From contig CAMQGK010000463.1 in assembly GCA_947000775.1 (NCBI GenBank), forward strand, positions 3,598,501 to 3,662,500: a stretch of 64,000 nt of DNA, in the 5' to 3' direction. This DNA is from Pterois miles. Lineage: Eukaryota > Chordata > Actinopteri > Perciformes > Scorpaenidae. Of the stretch, positions 23,041 to 36,739 are shown one piece after another; position 1 is the first letter of the stretch, and every line of letters begins with the position of its first letter. Made by a program: the position numbers and the translations under genes. The notes under the pieces were generated by a model. That model did not search any database. It saw only the letters and a list, made by a program, of their open reading frames with translations, and was not told the origin of the DNA.

Positions 23041-25841
23041 GAGGTAGGGGGAGGGCTGCAGAGTTAGCAAAGATGTAAGCTAGCAGAGGGAGGTAATCTT
23101 AGAGCCTCCATGGCCTGGAGGGGCCCTGCCCCCTGATGCTCAGCGATTGGCCCCGGCCCAAATCGTGAGGACAAACATCATGTCTTCTTCAATTAGACAC
23201 ACTTCTCTCTGCATAGGCAGAACATGATGCTACACACAGTGGGTTTTCCGTAAAATGCACAACTTTAAATTATTTCTTACCCATGTGAACCATGTGTTTT
23301 TGGGGAAATTTGTTGTTTGAATTGTGGAGATTGGGAAATGAGCAAGCTTAATGTTTATCTGTTGCATCTGTGAACTGTATATAAGCTAATTTAGTGTTTT
23401 TGGTGTGCATGGTTGGAAGAATAGTGTTTATGACTGTTACTGTTCATGCTTCGGAGGCAAAAAGACAATTGAAATGTGCAAACATGCTCTGCCAAGTCAT
23501 GAATTTTCAAACTGACTGTTTGAAAATCAAACATCCTCTCACAACTACCTTTTCTGTGTGATATATTTCTGTCCTCCCTCTTCTTCTACTTTCCTGTTTT
23601 TGCCTGGCAGCAGGTGTAGGTGTGGGATGAATGTGTCCCAGTGGTGTGTAGCATGGCTAGTTGCAAATCTAATGCATTTCCTTGTAAATCAGAACTTTCT
23701 CTTATCTAACATCCAATGCACATCCACCGCCTCTGTATAATGTTTTCATTCCCCGGCCATGTTTTTCTTGCAATGAAGGTGCAAATGAAATCACTTGTCC
23801 ACCGGCCAAAAGAGTTACAGCTGCATAAAGAGCCATACAGCATTGATTTTCTTTTATGCCTTGGATTTCTTTGCTTTTGTTTGACTTCAGACTTATTTGT
23901 TTAATAATTATGTAGAGCTGATTAGCACCAGCTTTCTCTCTTTTTGAAAAAGATGGAAGGGAAAATAGTTTGTAGAATTGGGGAAAAGGTGCGACTCCAG
24001 AGACTGAACATGTTGTATGACTTCCTTCCACAGCCAACCTAACCATGCCTATAAGTGTCCGAAGATCAGTGAGGTCCTTAGTCGCCTCACAGACACATAC
24101 GAGTACTGTGCCTTCCAATACCCATACTACAATACAATTGAGCATGCCAGAAAAAAGATCTGGTATGTCCAAATAGACAGTATGTCAAATGCAGTATCCC
24201 AAAAATGCCAAGATGTCCTACTGCATCCAGTCGCATTTTGCAGTATACAAGCCAGCATGCTTTTCTGGCTATTTTGACCCACAATCCTCTGTGCAGCAGA
24301 CATATGAGCAAGAGGGTCAAGGTTCAAAGTGCAATGTTATGATTTAGTAGTATGTCCAAATTATATGTATACTGCTAAGTACTTTGTAAGGACAGCTGCA
24401 GTATGTACTAATAGTAAAAAGAAAAACTATGTGACTTGGAAAGCCACTGAGACAGGCAAGCAGACATGTATCTGATCATCTATCTGCGTATCCCTTCATT
24501 TGTCTATTATCTATATTTATCAATATTGTCTATTTTTACAACATCCTACCATTCACGTTGGCAGTGAGGAATATGCAACAGATCAGATCATACCAAGGGT
24601 TAAATAAGCTAAACAGTTACAGTTGTAGCTCCACTGCAGCCAGAGAGACTGCCCCTGTGTTCAGTGTGAAAGCAGACAGATCTCAGGAAGGTTTGGAGGA
24701 TGACTTTTAGAGCCTTTGTTGACTCAACAATGGGAGGTAGAACATTGCCAAGGTTGTTCAGAGCAGAGTGAAGAAATGTACTGTATACATGGGTTGTCAA
24801 GGCATTTACAAAATATATGCAGAATCCTGAGATCAGTGATGTTAGAAGGCATCACCTGCTCTATGCAGATGATGCCTCCTTTTAGCTTGACTGTACAATG
24901 ATCTGCAGCGAACAATAGACAGTTTGTGTGAGATGTCCTTGTGGCCTGAGGTTCCCTTGGAGGAAGAAGAACTGCATGACAACCGAGCTGCTTTGCCACA
25001 GAATACCTGACCTGTTTTCAGCTGCTTTCTGCAAACTGCAATAATGGCACTTGATTATCAAAGCTTAATGTTATGCTACTTTTGTATTGCTGCTTTAAGT
25101 TTCTCCAGAATCTCACTTCCACTGTAGATTCGTATGTGTGCTCATTGTCTTCTTGAATCCAAGAGTGGGGGCAGGTTCCTGCCACCAGCTGCAGGAAGCA
25201 AAGAAACATCACCTCAGTAGATGCAGCGGTTACTGTAAAATTAACTCTTTCTATCCCCACTGGAAATATCTTTCTCCTGACCCTTCCTTGTTGAAGAGTT
25301 ATTGGATGCATCCCTCCCCTTAGTGCTTGCAGAACACAATGGGTTAACACAGAGACTTTCTGTCTTGGCAGCAGTCCCAGACTGGGACATGCCGCTGCAT
25401 GTGGAGGTGCAGACTGCGAAACATCTGTATGGTAGCATTGTGACACAAGCACACTAACACACATTTTCACATTTTGTAACACTGCATGTGCAAAAACAAC
25501 CACAAATCCTCTTTCTGTTTTCTCATAAGTCAAGATAAGATAACAGCATGACTCATCATTTTCTATCAAATCTGATGCAAGAACACTCAAGCTTTCATTG
25601 TGCAAACTGTCAAGTCATGTGAAAGTAGACACTCAAGAAGCTCCTCTAAATATTAAGAAATGAGAAACTAAGATGCTGTAGCGTTGTCTTCATTAGATGA
25701 GGGGTTGAAGTGGCCAAGTTAAATTCCTGTTTGTATTTCGATCGCCTCCTTTAAACAGATGCATGTCCAAAAGTGTTTAAGAAAGCTATCTTATTCTCAC
25801 TTTGTGTCTGCCAGAGAGTTTTCTCTTAAATAGCCACTGTT
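22036..25841. other. Intergenic, no gene recognised
   Basis: Contains a long GA microsatellite and a probable repeat at about 24105-24415 rich in AGTATGT/ACATACT inverted words. Larger frames here (195 codons at 25018-25605 minus, 156 codons at 23702-24172 minus) show no domain or coding bias I can recognise. Confidence 0.4.
22974..23034 (+). repeat. (GA)n microsatellite
   Basis: AG/GA dinucleotides over about 61 bases, a polypurine tract. Confidence 0.98.
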
Positions 25842-26178
25842 GGGGGCGGCAGTAGCTCAGTCTGTAGGGAGTTGGCTTGGGAACCGGAGGGTCACCGGTT
25901 CAAGTCTCGACATGGACCAAAAACTGAGTGTGAACTGGTAGCTGGAGAGGTGCCAGTTTACCTCTTGGGCACTGCCGAGGTGCCCCTGAGCAAGGCACCA
26001 AACCCCCAACTGCTTGGGGCGCTTGTCAGGAGCAGCCCCCTCACTCTGACACCTCTCCATTAATGCATGTATGTGTGTTTCAGGTCTGCATGTACCATGT
26101 ATGAGTTTAACAGAGTGTAAATTGAATTTCCCCATTGTGGGACTAATAAAGGTAGATCTTCTTCTTCTTCTTCTTCTT
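25842..26178 (+). mobile_element. tRNA-derived SINE family 2
   Basis: Forward copy with GTAGCTCAGTCTGTAGGG (A-box region), GGTTCAAGTC (B box, from 25897), body end GTGGGACTAATAAAGG and a CTT-repeat tail. It is the best-preserved member of this family in the window. Confidence 0.9.
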
Positions 26179-27960
26179 GTAGAAGAAAGGGGTTAACTTA
26201 AGTTAGTGTTAACACCTGCAGTGTTGGGTAAGATATCTGAAAAAATGTCATCAAACCATATTCCTCCTCTTTTGGCTGAGGCTAGCCACCTCCCTGCTGC
26301 TCCAGCCACTGCTCCACTTTAAGGGTCTCTTCACTGTTCGGATTAAATCTGTCGTCCAAACCAGTCTCTCCACTACTGGGATTGATAACAGTAGTGTTAT
26401 TAACGAATTTCAAATTATAAAAAACTCATTAATGGAACACGTCACTCTTGCTACTGCCCAACTCTGTCTACTTGCTCGTACCACCTACCAACTCTCCGCC
26501 GTATCAACACATTCTCTTCTCAGATCATCACATACTGACGCTTCGTCCATGCTTAATGTTGTGAAGTAAACAAAAACCTGCTCAGGCCTCCTTATCTGAA
26601 GCAAGGGTCTACAGACAGAGGGTGCTATATGCTGTGCAGATTGTTAAGCCTGTAAGGCAAATTTGTAATATTGGGGTATATAAATAAAACTGACCTGCCC
26701 ACCTTCTCTCTCTTTCACTAGTGTTGCATGGTCTATAACAGGGGCCTTTTGTTTATTTAAGACCCACTGTGCCAGACATGCTGTGTGCCACGCTAGAGGT
26801 GCGGTGCCCTGAAGCAGCCAAGTACATGAAAATCTCAACACTTGAAAGCAGCAGAGAGAAACAGCTGTTGTGCATACGCCTTGCTGGAGTGAAACTGAGA
26901 AAACTGAAATGGGGTAGCTCCCTGGCCCACGGCACAGTAAATTTAACAATATCAATATGAAGGACTTGATTAAACTGCATTATTGTTTGCCACCTGTGAA
27001 ATCTCTCACCCCACCTAGGATGTGTCTATCTATTTGGATTTCCAACTCGTTGTTTCTCCCCGTTGGAGTGGATTTGTGCCCACGGGGGGTAGAGCACAGG
27101 TGGAATTACTACCTTGACCATGCCGCTCGACTCGCTCACCTCCCCCTACAGGTGTGTTGTCTGATCTGGTTGTCTGAGGCAGTCAGATCTCTCTTTGTTC
27201 TCTTCCCCCATTATTTTTGTTACTCTTCCAGGAAAGGTACGCCCTGCCTGCGCTGCCAGTAAAGCATCATGTACAGATGTCACACCCCCAATGTCACTCA
27301 CTAAACTGAGGTTATGGGTTCTCTGAGATACAAAAAAAAAAAAACTTCCCTGAAAGTCTGTCAAATCAGCACAACTAAAAAAATATACAGCACACATGCC
27401 AAACCAGACAAACACTGGATGTCCCGATAAAAGCCAGTTTTTGATTTGAAGTTTATTTTGGAAATTTCTCTTTATCTTTCTGCTGTACAATCGCAGGCAT
27501 CTAAACATTTTTTTTTATATACGATTCCTGCCCACAATGATACTCAGTTAAACCAGCACAGGAACCTTTGTAGTGTCTTAACACACTGTATAGTTGAAAG
27601 ACAACAGTGGGGTTCCCCAACATCACAGGATGTTATACATATGCAGCATCACATCCTGCTTTCCTCTCACTGCTTTACCACATCACACTGAAGGAAATGC
27701 ACACTCACACAGATACACACATACTTGATCACATTCCCACACATAGGATGAGATGAGTAGGTTCCTGTGGTGTTTCGGTTTTGTTTTCTCCACTACTGTA
27801 CTTCACCTACTTTCTAGGCTTTTTCGTTGCTGCCTGTTTGCAGCTCAACCTCTTTAACCTCCTTCTGATCTTCTACACTAGAATGTAGACCATGACCTGT
27901 ATTCAGTATGTATCTGAAAGATGCTTAGCAAGGCTTTTCCTAACTGGCCTACATTGTAAT
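26179..27960. other. Intergenic, no gene recognised
   Basis: No exon or repeat could be assigned. Short frames only. Confidence 0.4.
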
Positions 27961-27980
27961 CAGGGCTGTCAATCAATTAA

Positions 27981-28300
27981 AGAAAGAAAGAAAGAAAGAA
28001 AGATATTCCTTTATTAGTCCCACAGTGGGGAAATTCAGTTTTACACTCTGTTTTTCACACACAGTACATATACATGCGTCAATGGAGAGATGTCAGAGTG
28101 AGGGGGCTGCTCCCGACAAGCGCCCAGAGCAGTTGGGGGTGTGGTGCCTTGCTCAGGGGCACCTCGGCAGTGCCCAAGAGGTAAACTGGCACCTCTCCAG
28201 CAACCAGTTGGTCTTGGTCCATGGTCTTGGTCCATGGGGGTCTTGAACCCGTGACGTCCGTGTCCTAACCCAAGTCCTTACAGACTGAGCTACTGCCACC
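27981..28300 (-). mobile_element. tRNA-derived SINE family 2, nested
   Basis: Reverse-strand copy with an AAAG-repeat tail, CCTTTATTAGTCCCACAGTGG, and the head ending GAGCTACTGCCACC. ATTAA lies on both sides (27976-27980 and 28302-28306), a likely short target duplication. Confidence 0.85.
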
Positions 28301-28535
28301 GATTAAATAAAATATTTAATCGTATGATTGTCCATAGTTAATCGCAATTAATTGCAAGATCTGTCAAGTATTTAATACTCTAATCAACATGGGAGTGGAC
28401 GAATATGATTGCTAAATGCAAGGATATGTATATATTTGTTATTGGAAATCAATTAATAACAAAAAAACAATGACAAATATCGTCCAAAAACCCTCACAGG
28501 TACTGCATTTAGCATTAAACAAATATGGTAAAATC

Positions 28536-28969
28536 TAGGGCTGACCCGAGTGCTCTGAAACTTCAACCACTGCCATGGTAATTGACCTCTAAATCAGTAT
28601 TCGAATGCTTCGTTTTTAGTTGTTTTTGTTGCCATGTAATAGTATATAAAAGCTTAAATCCGCAAATAGCCCTTGAAATAAGAAATAACCCCACAACATG
28701 ATTCATAATTCATATTCAAAGTGAATTATTATTAGTTTTATTATTAGTTATTGTCAGATGGATGTTGCTGTTTGTTGTGTGTCAAGGTACTTGTGTACAG
28801 AAGTGTGGCAGTGGCGCTGTCCCGGGCGCTAAAACGGCGGAGATGGAGATGAGATGGAGATGAGATGGAGACGAATGGAGATGGAGCTACACTGTGAAGC
28901 TTCAAATACCTTTGGATATTTCTCATCAAAGCTTCAAAGCCTAAAAAAATGGTATTCAGGACAGCCCTA
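28536..28969. mobile_element. 434-bp TIR element nested in hAT-like relic
   Basis: The ends are TAGGGCTG and CAGCCCTA. Flanking octamers GTAAAATC and CTCAAATC agree at 6 of 8 bases, and the right one continues the host sequence CTCAAATCATAAC seen uninterrupted near 37850. It is a hAT-like MITE without a coding frame. Its middle holds an imperfect GAGATGGAGAT minisatellite (28841-28885). Confidence 0.7.
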
Positions 28970-29589
28970 CTCAAATCATAACATGGCAAACTCAAGCCCA
29001 ACAGGCACCAACAGCTGTCAGTGTGTCAGAATGACTTGCCCCAACATAAACTGTGCATGTCTGTAAAGGGGAGAGTCGTGGGTACCCAAAGAACCCATTT
29101 TTCATGAACATATCTTAAGGTCAGAGGTCAAGGGATGCCTTTGAAAATGGCCATGACAGTTCTCGCAGTGTAAGTCTGCAGCGTTATTTATCCTCATTCG
29201 TGACAAGCTAGTACGTTGGTTGGTTCCAGTGGATTGCTTTAGGTTTTCTGTGATGCCAGTATCTTCACTCTAGCTTTAAATCCCGCTACAACCTGAAAAT
29301 CACAAGTTGTGCATTAATGCGTTAAAGAAATTAGTAGCATTAAAACAAATCTGCCATAAAACACTATTATTGTGTTAACTTTGACAGCCTTACTAATTAT
29401 GTAGTTGCATCATTTAAAGCCATTGTATGGGTTTCTCTTTATGTAACACCCTATACTACAAGTATGCTTTTCACATTGCATTCAAGGCATCTGTCAAAAT
29501 AAATGAGGCTGTATGGATTCAGAGTGCATGGGGAGGCACCTTTCATGGCCAAACCACCTGAAACCAACATATGTCCGTAGATGTCCGTG

Positions 29590-29790
29590 GACAAGCTAGT
29601 ACGAGATGGTTGATACCAATGGATTCATAAGGTTTTCTAGTTTCATACGACACCAGTATCTTCACTCTAGCTTTAAAACTGAGCCTGCTCAACCTAACAA
29701 GTGCAAGTTGTGTTAATGCATTAAAGAAATTAGTGGCACTAAAAAAAAATTTGCAATGACACGTTATTATCAGGTTAAATTTGGCATCCC
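29590..29790. mobile_element. Fragment of the TAGGGCTGTCAA hAT-like family
   Basis: The stretch with GACACCAGTATCTTCACTCTAGC, GCATTAAAGAAATTAGTGGC and an end resembling GGCATCCCTA repeats the right part of the element ending at 29392. The left part is missing. Confidence 0.65.
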
Positions 29791-29799
29791 TAGTTGTGA

Positions 29800-32700
29800 T
29801 AAAAAGATGACAGGTTTTTGAATAACATTACGATGCCTTTTAAAGGGATACTGCAGAAATTAGTGAGAAATAGAAAACCTTAATCCACAGAGAGAGAGAT
29901 GTGTTTCACTCTATCTGTGTCTGACTCAATGCCCAGTGTACAATAATGGCACAACAGTGATCAGTGGGATAAGCTCTCAGACCTTCCATACACCCCTCTT
30001 CACTCTAATTGACGAGTGTAATTTGATGGCACTCGTAACAGAGTTAGAAAGCAATTAGTGTCATGGCCAATCGGCACAAACAGCGCAGAGAGCCCACCTG
30101 TGGGTCACTTTTTAATTTGGTGAAGTGCACAGTGCTTAGCGCAGGACTCTGCCTTTGATATACTCAGTAGATGGTAAATCCTGTTAGCGCTAACTCCACA
30201 AACTACCCCACCGACCAATATCCATCTAATCCGCTGGTTAGGAGCTCACCAAGCCACACAACAAATTATTAGGGTGTCATCTGGCCTGGGATTAAAAATC
30301 CAGACTCCTTCGCATAAAGAGAGGAGAAAAAGTAGAGATGAAAGAGAGGGGAGGGAATGGGAGGAAAGAGGGATGAGGCATGATGGGGGGGGGGGGGTGT
30401 TTAATTAAAGCGACTGATCCGTGCTGTTTGTTGAAGGACTAATTGTCTTTCCCCCTGAGGAGGCTGTTTCCTCAAGGAGCCTCTCCAAATTACACTCCAG
30501 ACGGTAAATCCTTGTTGGTGGGGAAGACTACAGTACTAACTGGGGAGGAAAGAATAATTCAAGGAAATAAGTTAATTTCAAAACAATAACAACATACGAG
30601 GAGATGCTCTTTGTTCCATTTGCTCTTCGGAGACGTGGCTGGTCCCTGGTGTCTGTGTTTGTTCTAATTAGGCCAGCGTTGTTGATCTTGTCAGACATTG
30701 TGCTGTCCCTCCTTTTCCCCAGGGACTGTGTTTAACATGTAGTCCCCAGGCAGGATACTTGACCCAGAATGACCTTTGACCTCTCATTAAACCAGCTTGG
30801 GTTTCCTGTCCTAGCTGTGCTCCTCTGGCCCAAATTTCAGACTTTGCTGTCTTTGACTGTAACCCTGCCCTTGAGCAAAACTCCACCTCACCACATGACA
30901 TAGTATATACAGTACACACCAGTATATACAGTACACGCCAGTAAGTACTTAGTACATTTATGTACTCATGAGTTTATAGCATTATAATGTGGATCATTTA
31001 AAGGGCATAACAGCAGGTTATTACAGTGTTTTATACCAGGATCAACTCTTACACTACAGAAAAATGAAACTAGATCCAAATTATATTTAGTTTAAGTGGA
31101 TTTGGGTCTCCTTATACAGCCACTAATTGTGGGTCTGTGTGTCAGTATGTCTCATTATCAGCTCTGATCATGAGCTGTGCTATAACCATCTCAGGAGAAA
31201 AAGGTATTTTTTGAGGTGAGACCGACAGCGTTACCTGTGATGTGCAGGGTAATGTAGCAATGCATTTCTGCTCTGACTGCAGCTACTCATTCACGAGTGG
31301 TTTGTTCGGATTGACTGCATTTTGGATGAAAACCAACTTATAGATGTTGGGTGCAGGTAGGATTTCCTTTGGTCTGTTTCAAATCAGTTCAAATTACCGG
31401 ACATGTAAAGACTTCTAGTCCTGATAATGAAATATCACTCTCATGTCATCAAACTCTCATCCCACCTTGTCACATACTGTCACTTTGCCATGCCCCTTGG
31501 CGTCACTTTAGGTTTAGGCAACAAAACCACTTAGTTAGGTTTAAGAAAAAAACATACTAACGTGACATAAAGTAACTAACGTGAAAAGGAGTAACACAAA
31601 GGGGCCTCTTGGATTAAAGCCTTGTGTTTGTTGGGCTCATTCAACTCCCCTCCCACCCTTAGTGTAGCTTTTTGCTCTTTAAACTACTCCTGGTGCACTT
31701 TCAACTTTTACAGTTTCTACGAATGCAGCAGATTTGTAGTTAATAGAAAATCTGATGCATCTCATATAGGCACAAAGCATCAGTATTTGATGCCCTGGGA
31801 ACAGGCACCATAGTCTTCCCTTTAGCATCCCTAACTCCAGCTTTAGCAAATTCTGACGGATACAGGGTGATTTAGCTTCAGCCATGGCTAATTGAGCTCA
31901 TTATCCACAGGCTGAGTAATGAAGAGGAATTATGGAAAAGTAAAAGGAATCATGAATAATGAGAAAGGAAATACTGCGTTGACCGAGGAAACTCAGACGT
32001 GTCAACATCTCCATGGGAGGTTTGTCATGGGGCGGGTAGACATTCACACAACCAAGAGTATAACTGCAAATGAAGATTGTCACTTTTCCCCAGAAAACAT
32101 ACCAAAACTCACACTATCAAAGAATCAATACATTGAAGTATGACTGAACTTTGGTTGTTTGCTAATTCTGTTACCAGCTTGACCGTTATTGGATGTATGT
32201 GTCGTAATAAAGAACTCAAATTCTTGTACAATCCACAGGACAAAACACAGGATACATATATTCCCCTCTAGGTATTTTAGTAGTTTGGTGCTGACAGATG
32301 ATCGTAAATTTGAGCTGAGTACAGCAGCAAAATATAGTATACTTTCCAACAGACTAAGTTATGTGTTCAGTCCCAGCACATCCTCCCATTGGAGCACAGC
32401 AAACTGTCACTAGGCAGTTTAAAGCGGTCAGATATCCAAAACTCCACCTACATGGACAAAGCCAAACCTCTGGCCCCCGCTTAAGCAAACACAACAGGAG
32501 AGAAAAGAATGAGCTGAGAGATCCCACAGCGCTGGACAATGACACAGTGTAGACTGGACATGTGAGTGTGAGTGTGCTGAAAGAGAGAAAGCTAACAGCC
32601 TGTATTAGCTCTCTGTGTTGATGTAGCTACAACGTCATACAAGTCTGAGTCACACTCCCATCCTCTGGCCTGAGTTACTAGAGTCCTGACCAACTATTCA

Positions 32701-35700
32701 CATTGATAAAATAGCATCTCACAGAGTTTAAATGGAGTAGTATATTGAAAATACTTTAATGTCAAGAGAGTAAAAAGCTATTGTGTCCTTTTGTGCACGA
32801 TGTTGCAAACACCTGCGTGTGAAATGAATATACTCCACTGGATATTTAATCACAAACACTTCTATTAGATAAAATGTCATGGTCTCTAATGGATCCCTTC
32901 TGTAGCTGAGGTTTCTCTGTGTGAGGACATGTGAGTCTACCCGGCACCCTCGCAATATTTCCAGCCTGGACTAATACGTTTAACAGCCAGCTGCAGTCTG
33001 AATGGAGCGCAACAGGAAACACATCGCTGTCATCAAAACACACTCTACTGGCCAGGGGTCTTGGTGATAAAAAAAGAGGCTTAATTTATGCAGTGATTAT
33101 GTTTTCATGATCCCAGAGAGAGTTAGCGATTCACTGTCATAGATAGAGTTGATTTATCGTTTTCATTTCACAATTTTTTGTGGGAGGGAGAAGGTTGGAA
33201 AAAAATAAAAAAAAAAATCCAGCGGCAACATCTCCATCTGCATTGAAAGAAAGCGAGCAGCGCTTCAGCTCTGCATGGAGTGGGAGCAGCAGTCACAGAT
33301 GGTGAACAAATGTTCTTTTGAGGGAGCGTTGCACAAGACTTGGTTCTTGCACGGCCCTGCAGTGAGCTAGCGTTGCTGCAGATGGTTTAAAAAGCAGCAA
33401 ATCCAACAAACACGCTAGTGGCAAAGATGACTCCTTCCATCAATTTGTGATGCAATGCATGAGTGGGACGCGTGTTGCTTTATTGCATTTTTCACTTTGT
33501 TTGTGGCCGAGCACTTGCCAAATCATTTCGCTCATTGATCGGTATTGATCAGGGCAGTCTACACATGGCCTTGTGGACAAATCAGTCTCTTTATTTCAAC
33601 ATCATCATCCCAAACTCGACTGTAGGAGCTGTTACATATGCTTTACATGTGACACACACATGCTGCATATATTAATTTTGAGTAAATCTACTCCTTGTGA
33701 AATTAGTGGCCTTTAGAAATGGCCGCCAGCAGCAATGTGTCTGGTCAACACGTACTGTTTTCTGATATAAAACCTTTTCTATGGACTTCAGTAGGACTAC
33801 TGCTATTTCCATCACATCTGGGATATTTCATCTCACACTGAATTACAAACCAGATTTTGCTCACAAAATTGTGGCGCAGGCCATTAACACATAATTATGT
33901 GGTGTGAATAATGGCTGTGTGTATGAAATACAAGCATTTGGACAGCGTTGACTTTTTTTAGTTTTATGTGTCTTAAAAAAACTGAGAAAATTAGCGGAAT
34001 ATGTCTGGGAATTGCTGGCAAAGGTAGACATTGTCCAAATGTGAATGAGCTGGCAAATATGATTTCTTTTGACAAAACAGTTGCATTACTTTACAGTAAC
34101 AACAACAAGGACCTCTGACAAATACTATTGTGACACATGTGCCCTCTGTTATCTATGTAGAGACTTACAAAACCAAAAGCAAACAAAGCCAATCATGCAA
34201 GTGACGGAGCTGTAGGTGAATCATCAGAGTAACTCTGAAAACACAAAGACATTTTAAACTCACACCAACTGCAACTGAATAATCCCTGTCAGCACCTGAC
34301 CTGCTGTCATGGCCGTTCCATTCATGTGAGAACATGTGACGGCTTCTAATGAACGAGTTAAGATTAATAACAAGATTGGACCAGGAGCAGTGGGGGAGAG
34401 GGGACGGAGGAATGAAGAGGGTCCAGAAAGGGTTGCCCTTGTGTGCAAACAGTGATGCCCATTGTTTTAGTGAGTAGGTGTTCTGGTCTGGATTGGTGGG
34501 CCCGGTGCAGTAATTGCTGTTTGGAATGTCAGCCCGGTTAGAGGATGCACTCGGACTACTGGGTGTCATTGTCCGTGTGGACTCCAACGCCAGAACTCTG
34601 GAGTCACGAACCACCATTAAGATTATGAGCTTTTATTAGCCAATTTAGTCCCTCTGTCTCCATGGGAAGTGGTGTCCAGCACAGAGAGTCATTTGACTTT
34701 TTAACTGGTCTGAGTGTATAACAACCATGTGATGTCTATGAGAATTAAGTTAATTCACATATGCATAGTATACTTGTGTGTTTGCCCATTATTATATGTG
34801 TGTGTGAGAGTCAGGATCAGGGTATGGATGCATGTGTGTGCTAATAAGAAGTTGAATATCTGTCGTACCTCCGTCGAAGCAATACCTGTCACATGTGACG
34901 TAGCGTCTGAGACTTCATATTCACAGCTCCAACCGGGCTACTGGCTTTAGATACACATGGTGTAGAAATAATGTTATTACGTTGTCTGCACAGTGGTTGG
35001 CCTCAGAGTGAGACGCCCTTGATTTGGTCAAACTGTTGTTTCCTACTCAAAGGTGAATCAAACCGTTGTACACAGAAGAATTATAAATATAGCTATGACT
35101 GCATGTGAGGATAAATTTACCTTGTATCGTCCTTTACTCTGCATGGCGTACAGTATAGGGTACCGTGACTCAATGGCTGGCAAGAGTCCAAGCTGTTAGG
35201 ATAATAATACACACATTCCCCATGCTTGAGGTAAAATACAAGTGCACACTGAAAACACTAACAGCTTCTTTTAGCTAAAATGGCTTTTGTATTTCACAAC
35301 TACATTGCCTTTATCTTCCTTTTCAACACCAAACAATATTTGATGGTAAGCCTGTGACATGCAGTATATTATCACCAGCTGGATCCATCTCATTCCAAAA
35401 CAAAAACACTATTTCCTTATTAATTGAAGGCTTTAGATTAACATGGCTGTAGCCGTCATTTTGGTCTTAAACAACTGAGATTTCTTTAGTCGATTACTCA
35501 TCTTTTTTAATGCTTTTTTCATGATGAATGACTAATTTCCAAAAACTTATGAGCACATTTCTGGTAAACACAATATTTAAATGGTGCTTTTGTGTGATTC
35601 CTTGTGGAGAAACTCAGTTTTACAGATCTGTCAATTAAATCAGCCAAACCGTTAGTTGACAAAATCGTATGAGTGCAAGTGGACTAAGAATGTCTGTGGT

Positions 35701-35812
35701 TGAGGACAGGTTGATATTTTGGTTGACTATGAAGATCTTAGCTTTTACCATCCAGCAATTGAAAACTAAACGGCTATGATTCTGAAAACTTAATCCATTC
35801 ATGTAAACTATT
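29800..35812. other. Intergenic, no gene recognised
   Basis: Six kilobases without a supported exon. It holds a G run at 30386-30397, a 19-base tandem duplication at 30902-30939, and a possible repeat at 31495-31600 (TTAGGTTTAGGCAACAAAACCAC). The block 30060-30330 is repeat-free with AT-rich core words and may be regulatory. Confidence 0.4.
30902..30939 (+). repeat. 19-bp tandem duplication
   Basis: Two copies of AGTATATACAGTACACRCC side by side, differing at one base. Confidence 0.9.
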
Positions 35813-36072
35813 GGTGTCAAGAGTTGTCAACAATACTGGCATATTGAATATTTGAAATGGTTTCAATACTCATTTTCTGTGGTATCGATACACAAGCTGT
35901 GTTTTCTGCTGTCTCTCCTCTCGACACGCACACTGCTATTTACTGTATATTTTAACACAAATCTAAAATTGTATGCCTTCAATGTTATGTCAATGTTTCC
36001 CTGTGATACTGAAAAGGGAATCAATATTTTTCAAGGTATTTTATGGAGGTTAGGAATTCCAGTATCATGACA
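35813..36072. repeat. Small TIR-like repeat, GTGTCA ends
   Basis: About 260 bases bounded by GTGTCA and TGACAC, with GTTTCAATACTCATTTTCTG and GGTATCGATACAC inside, text found in many fish interspersed repeats. It has no frame of note. Confidence 0.4.
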
Positions 36073-36498
36073 CTAGTGTGTCTACAGATGTAGCACCACC
36101 CACGGGAACCACAAGATACTATGGACAAATAGGGAGCTTCATCCACAAGCTGTTCATATAATTATTTTGGATGGAAACAATAATTCAGTTTCATGTGGTT
36201 GTTGCACCCTGTTGGTGTAGACTTTAAAAAAAAAATGTAATCATTAAATTATACCAAACAGGGATTTCCAATCATAATAAATTAGCCTATTCTATGTCCT
36301 AACCTGTAATTGTTCAAAAGACATAGTTTTCATTATTAAAGAGGACCTATTATGCTTTTTCCTTTCCTTTAGTGTTATATAGTTTTTGTGCATGTAAAGT
36401 GTCTGAAAAGTTAAAGAGAGTTACTCTCCCACAGAAAGGTGTTCCCTTTGCATTAATGTATACCAAGTGTAGCCGAGGCCAGGCACTGCAGAGCTTAT

Positions 36499-36500
<2 letters not shown>

Positions 36501-36565
<65 letters not shown>
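36501..36565 (+). repeat. (TG)n microsatellite
   Basis: Uninterrupted TG dinucleotides over 65 bases. Confidence 0.98.
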
Positions 36566-36566
<1 letters not shown>

Positions 36567-36699
36567 AGAAAGTAAAGGGTATCAATACGTTCTGAAATGC
36601 TAAGCGCTGCATTGACTGAATTATCATCATGTTATGTTTGCAGTTCAAGAAATTTGAACTTCAGCAGGTTAGTTGCCAAGCAGTTTAGATGCAAATGTT

Positions 36700-36701
<2 letters not shown>

Positions 36702-36736
<35 letters not shown>
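36702..36736 (+). repeat. (TC)n microsatellite
   Basis: TC/CT dinucleotides over about 35 bases. Confidence 0.97.

Positions 36737-36739
<3 letters not shown>

Larger units (their letters stand above)
27961..29392. mobile_element. Non-autonomous hAT-like element with two nested insertions
   Basis: It is the same family as 37596-38227, starting CAGGGCTGTCAATC and ending TTAACTTTGACAGCCTTA. A family 2 SINE sits near its left end (27981-28300) and a second TIR element in its middle (28536-28969). Host sequence resumes exactly on each side. Confidence 0.8.

Noticed and set aside
24855..24889. Words reading HLLYADDA, like the LINE reverse transcriptase active site
   Set aside because: The frame stops soon after, flanking sequence shows no other reverse transcriptase motif, and an 8-residue match can be chance. 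A translated search against fish LINEs would decide.
25018..25605. 195-codon minus-strand frame
   Set aside because: The longest frame outside maf and the corrupted SINE, but with no recognisable domain, and in AT-rich DNA of ordinary composition.
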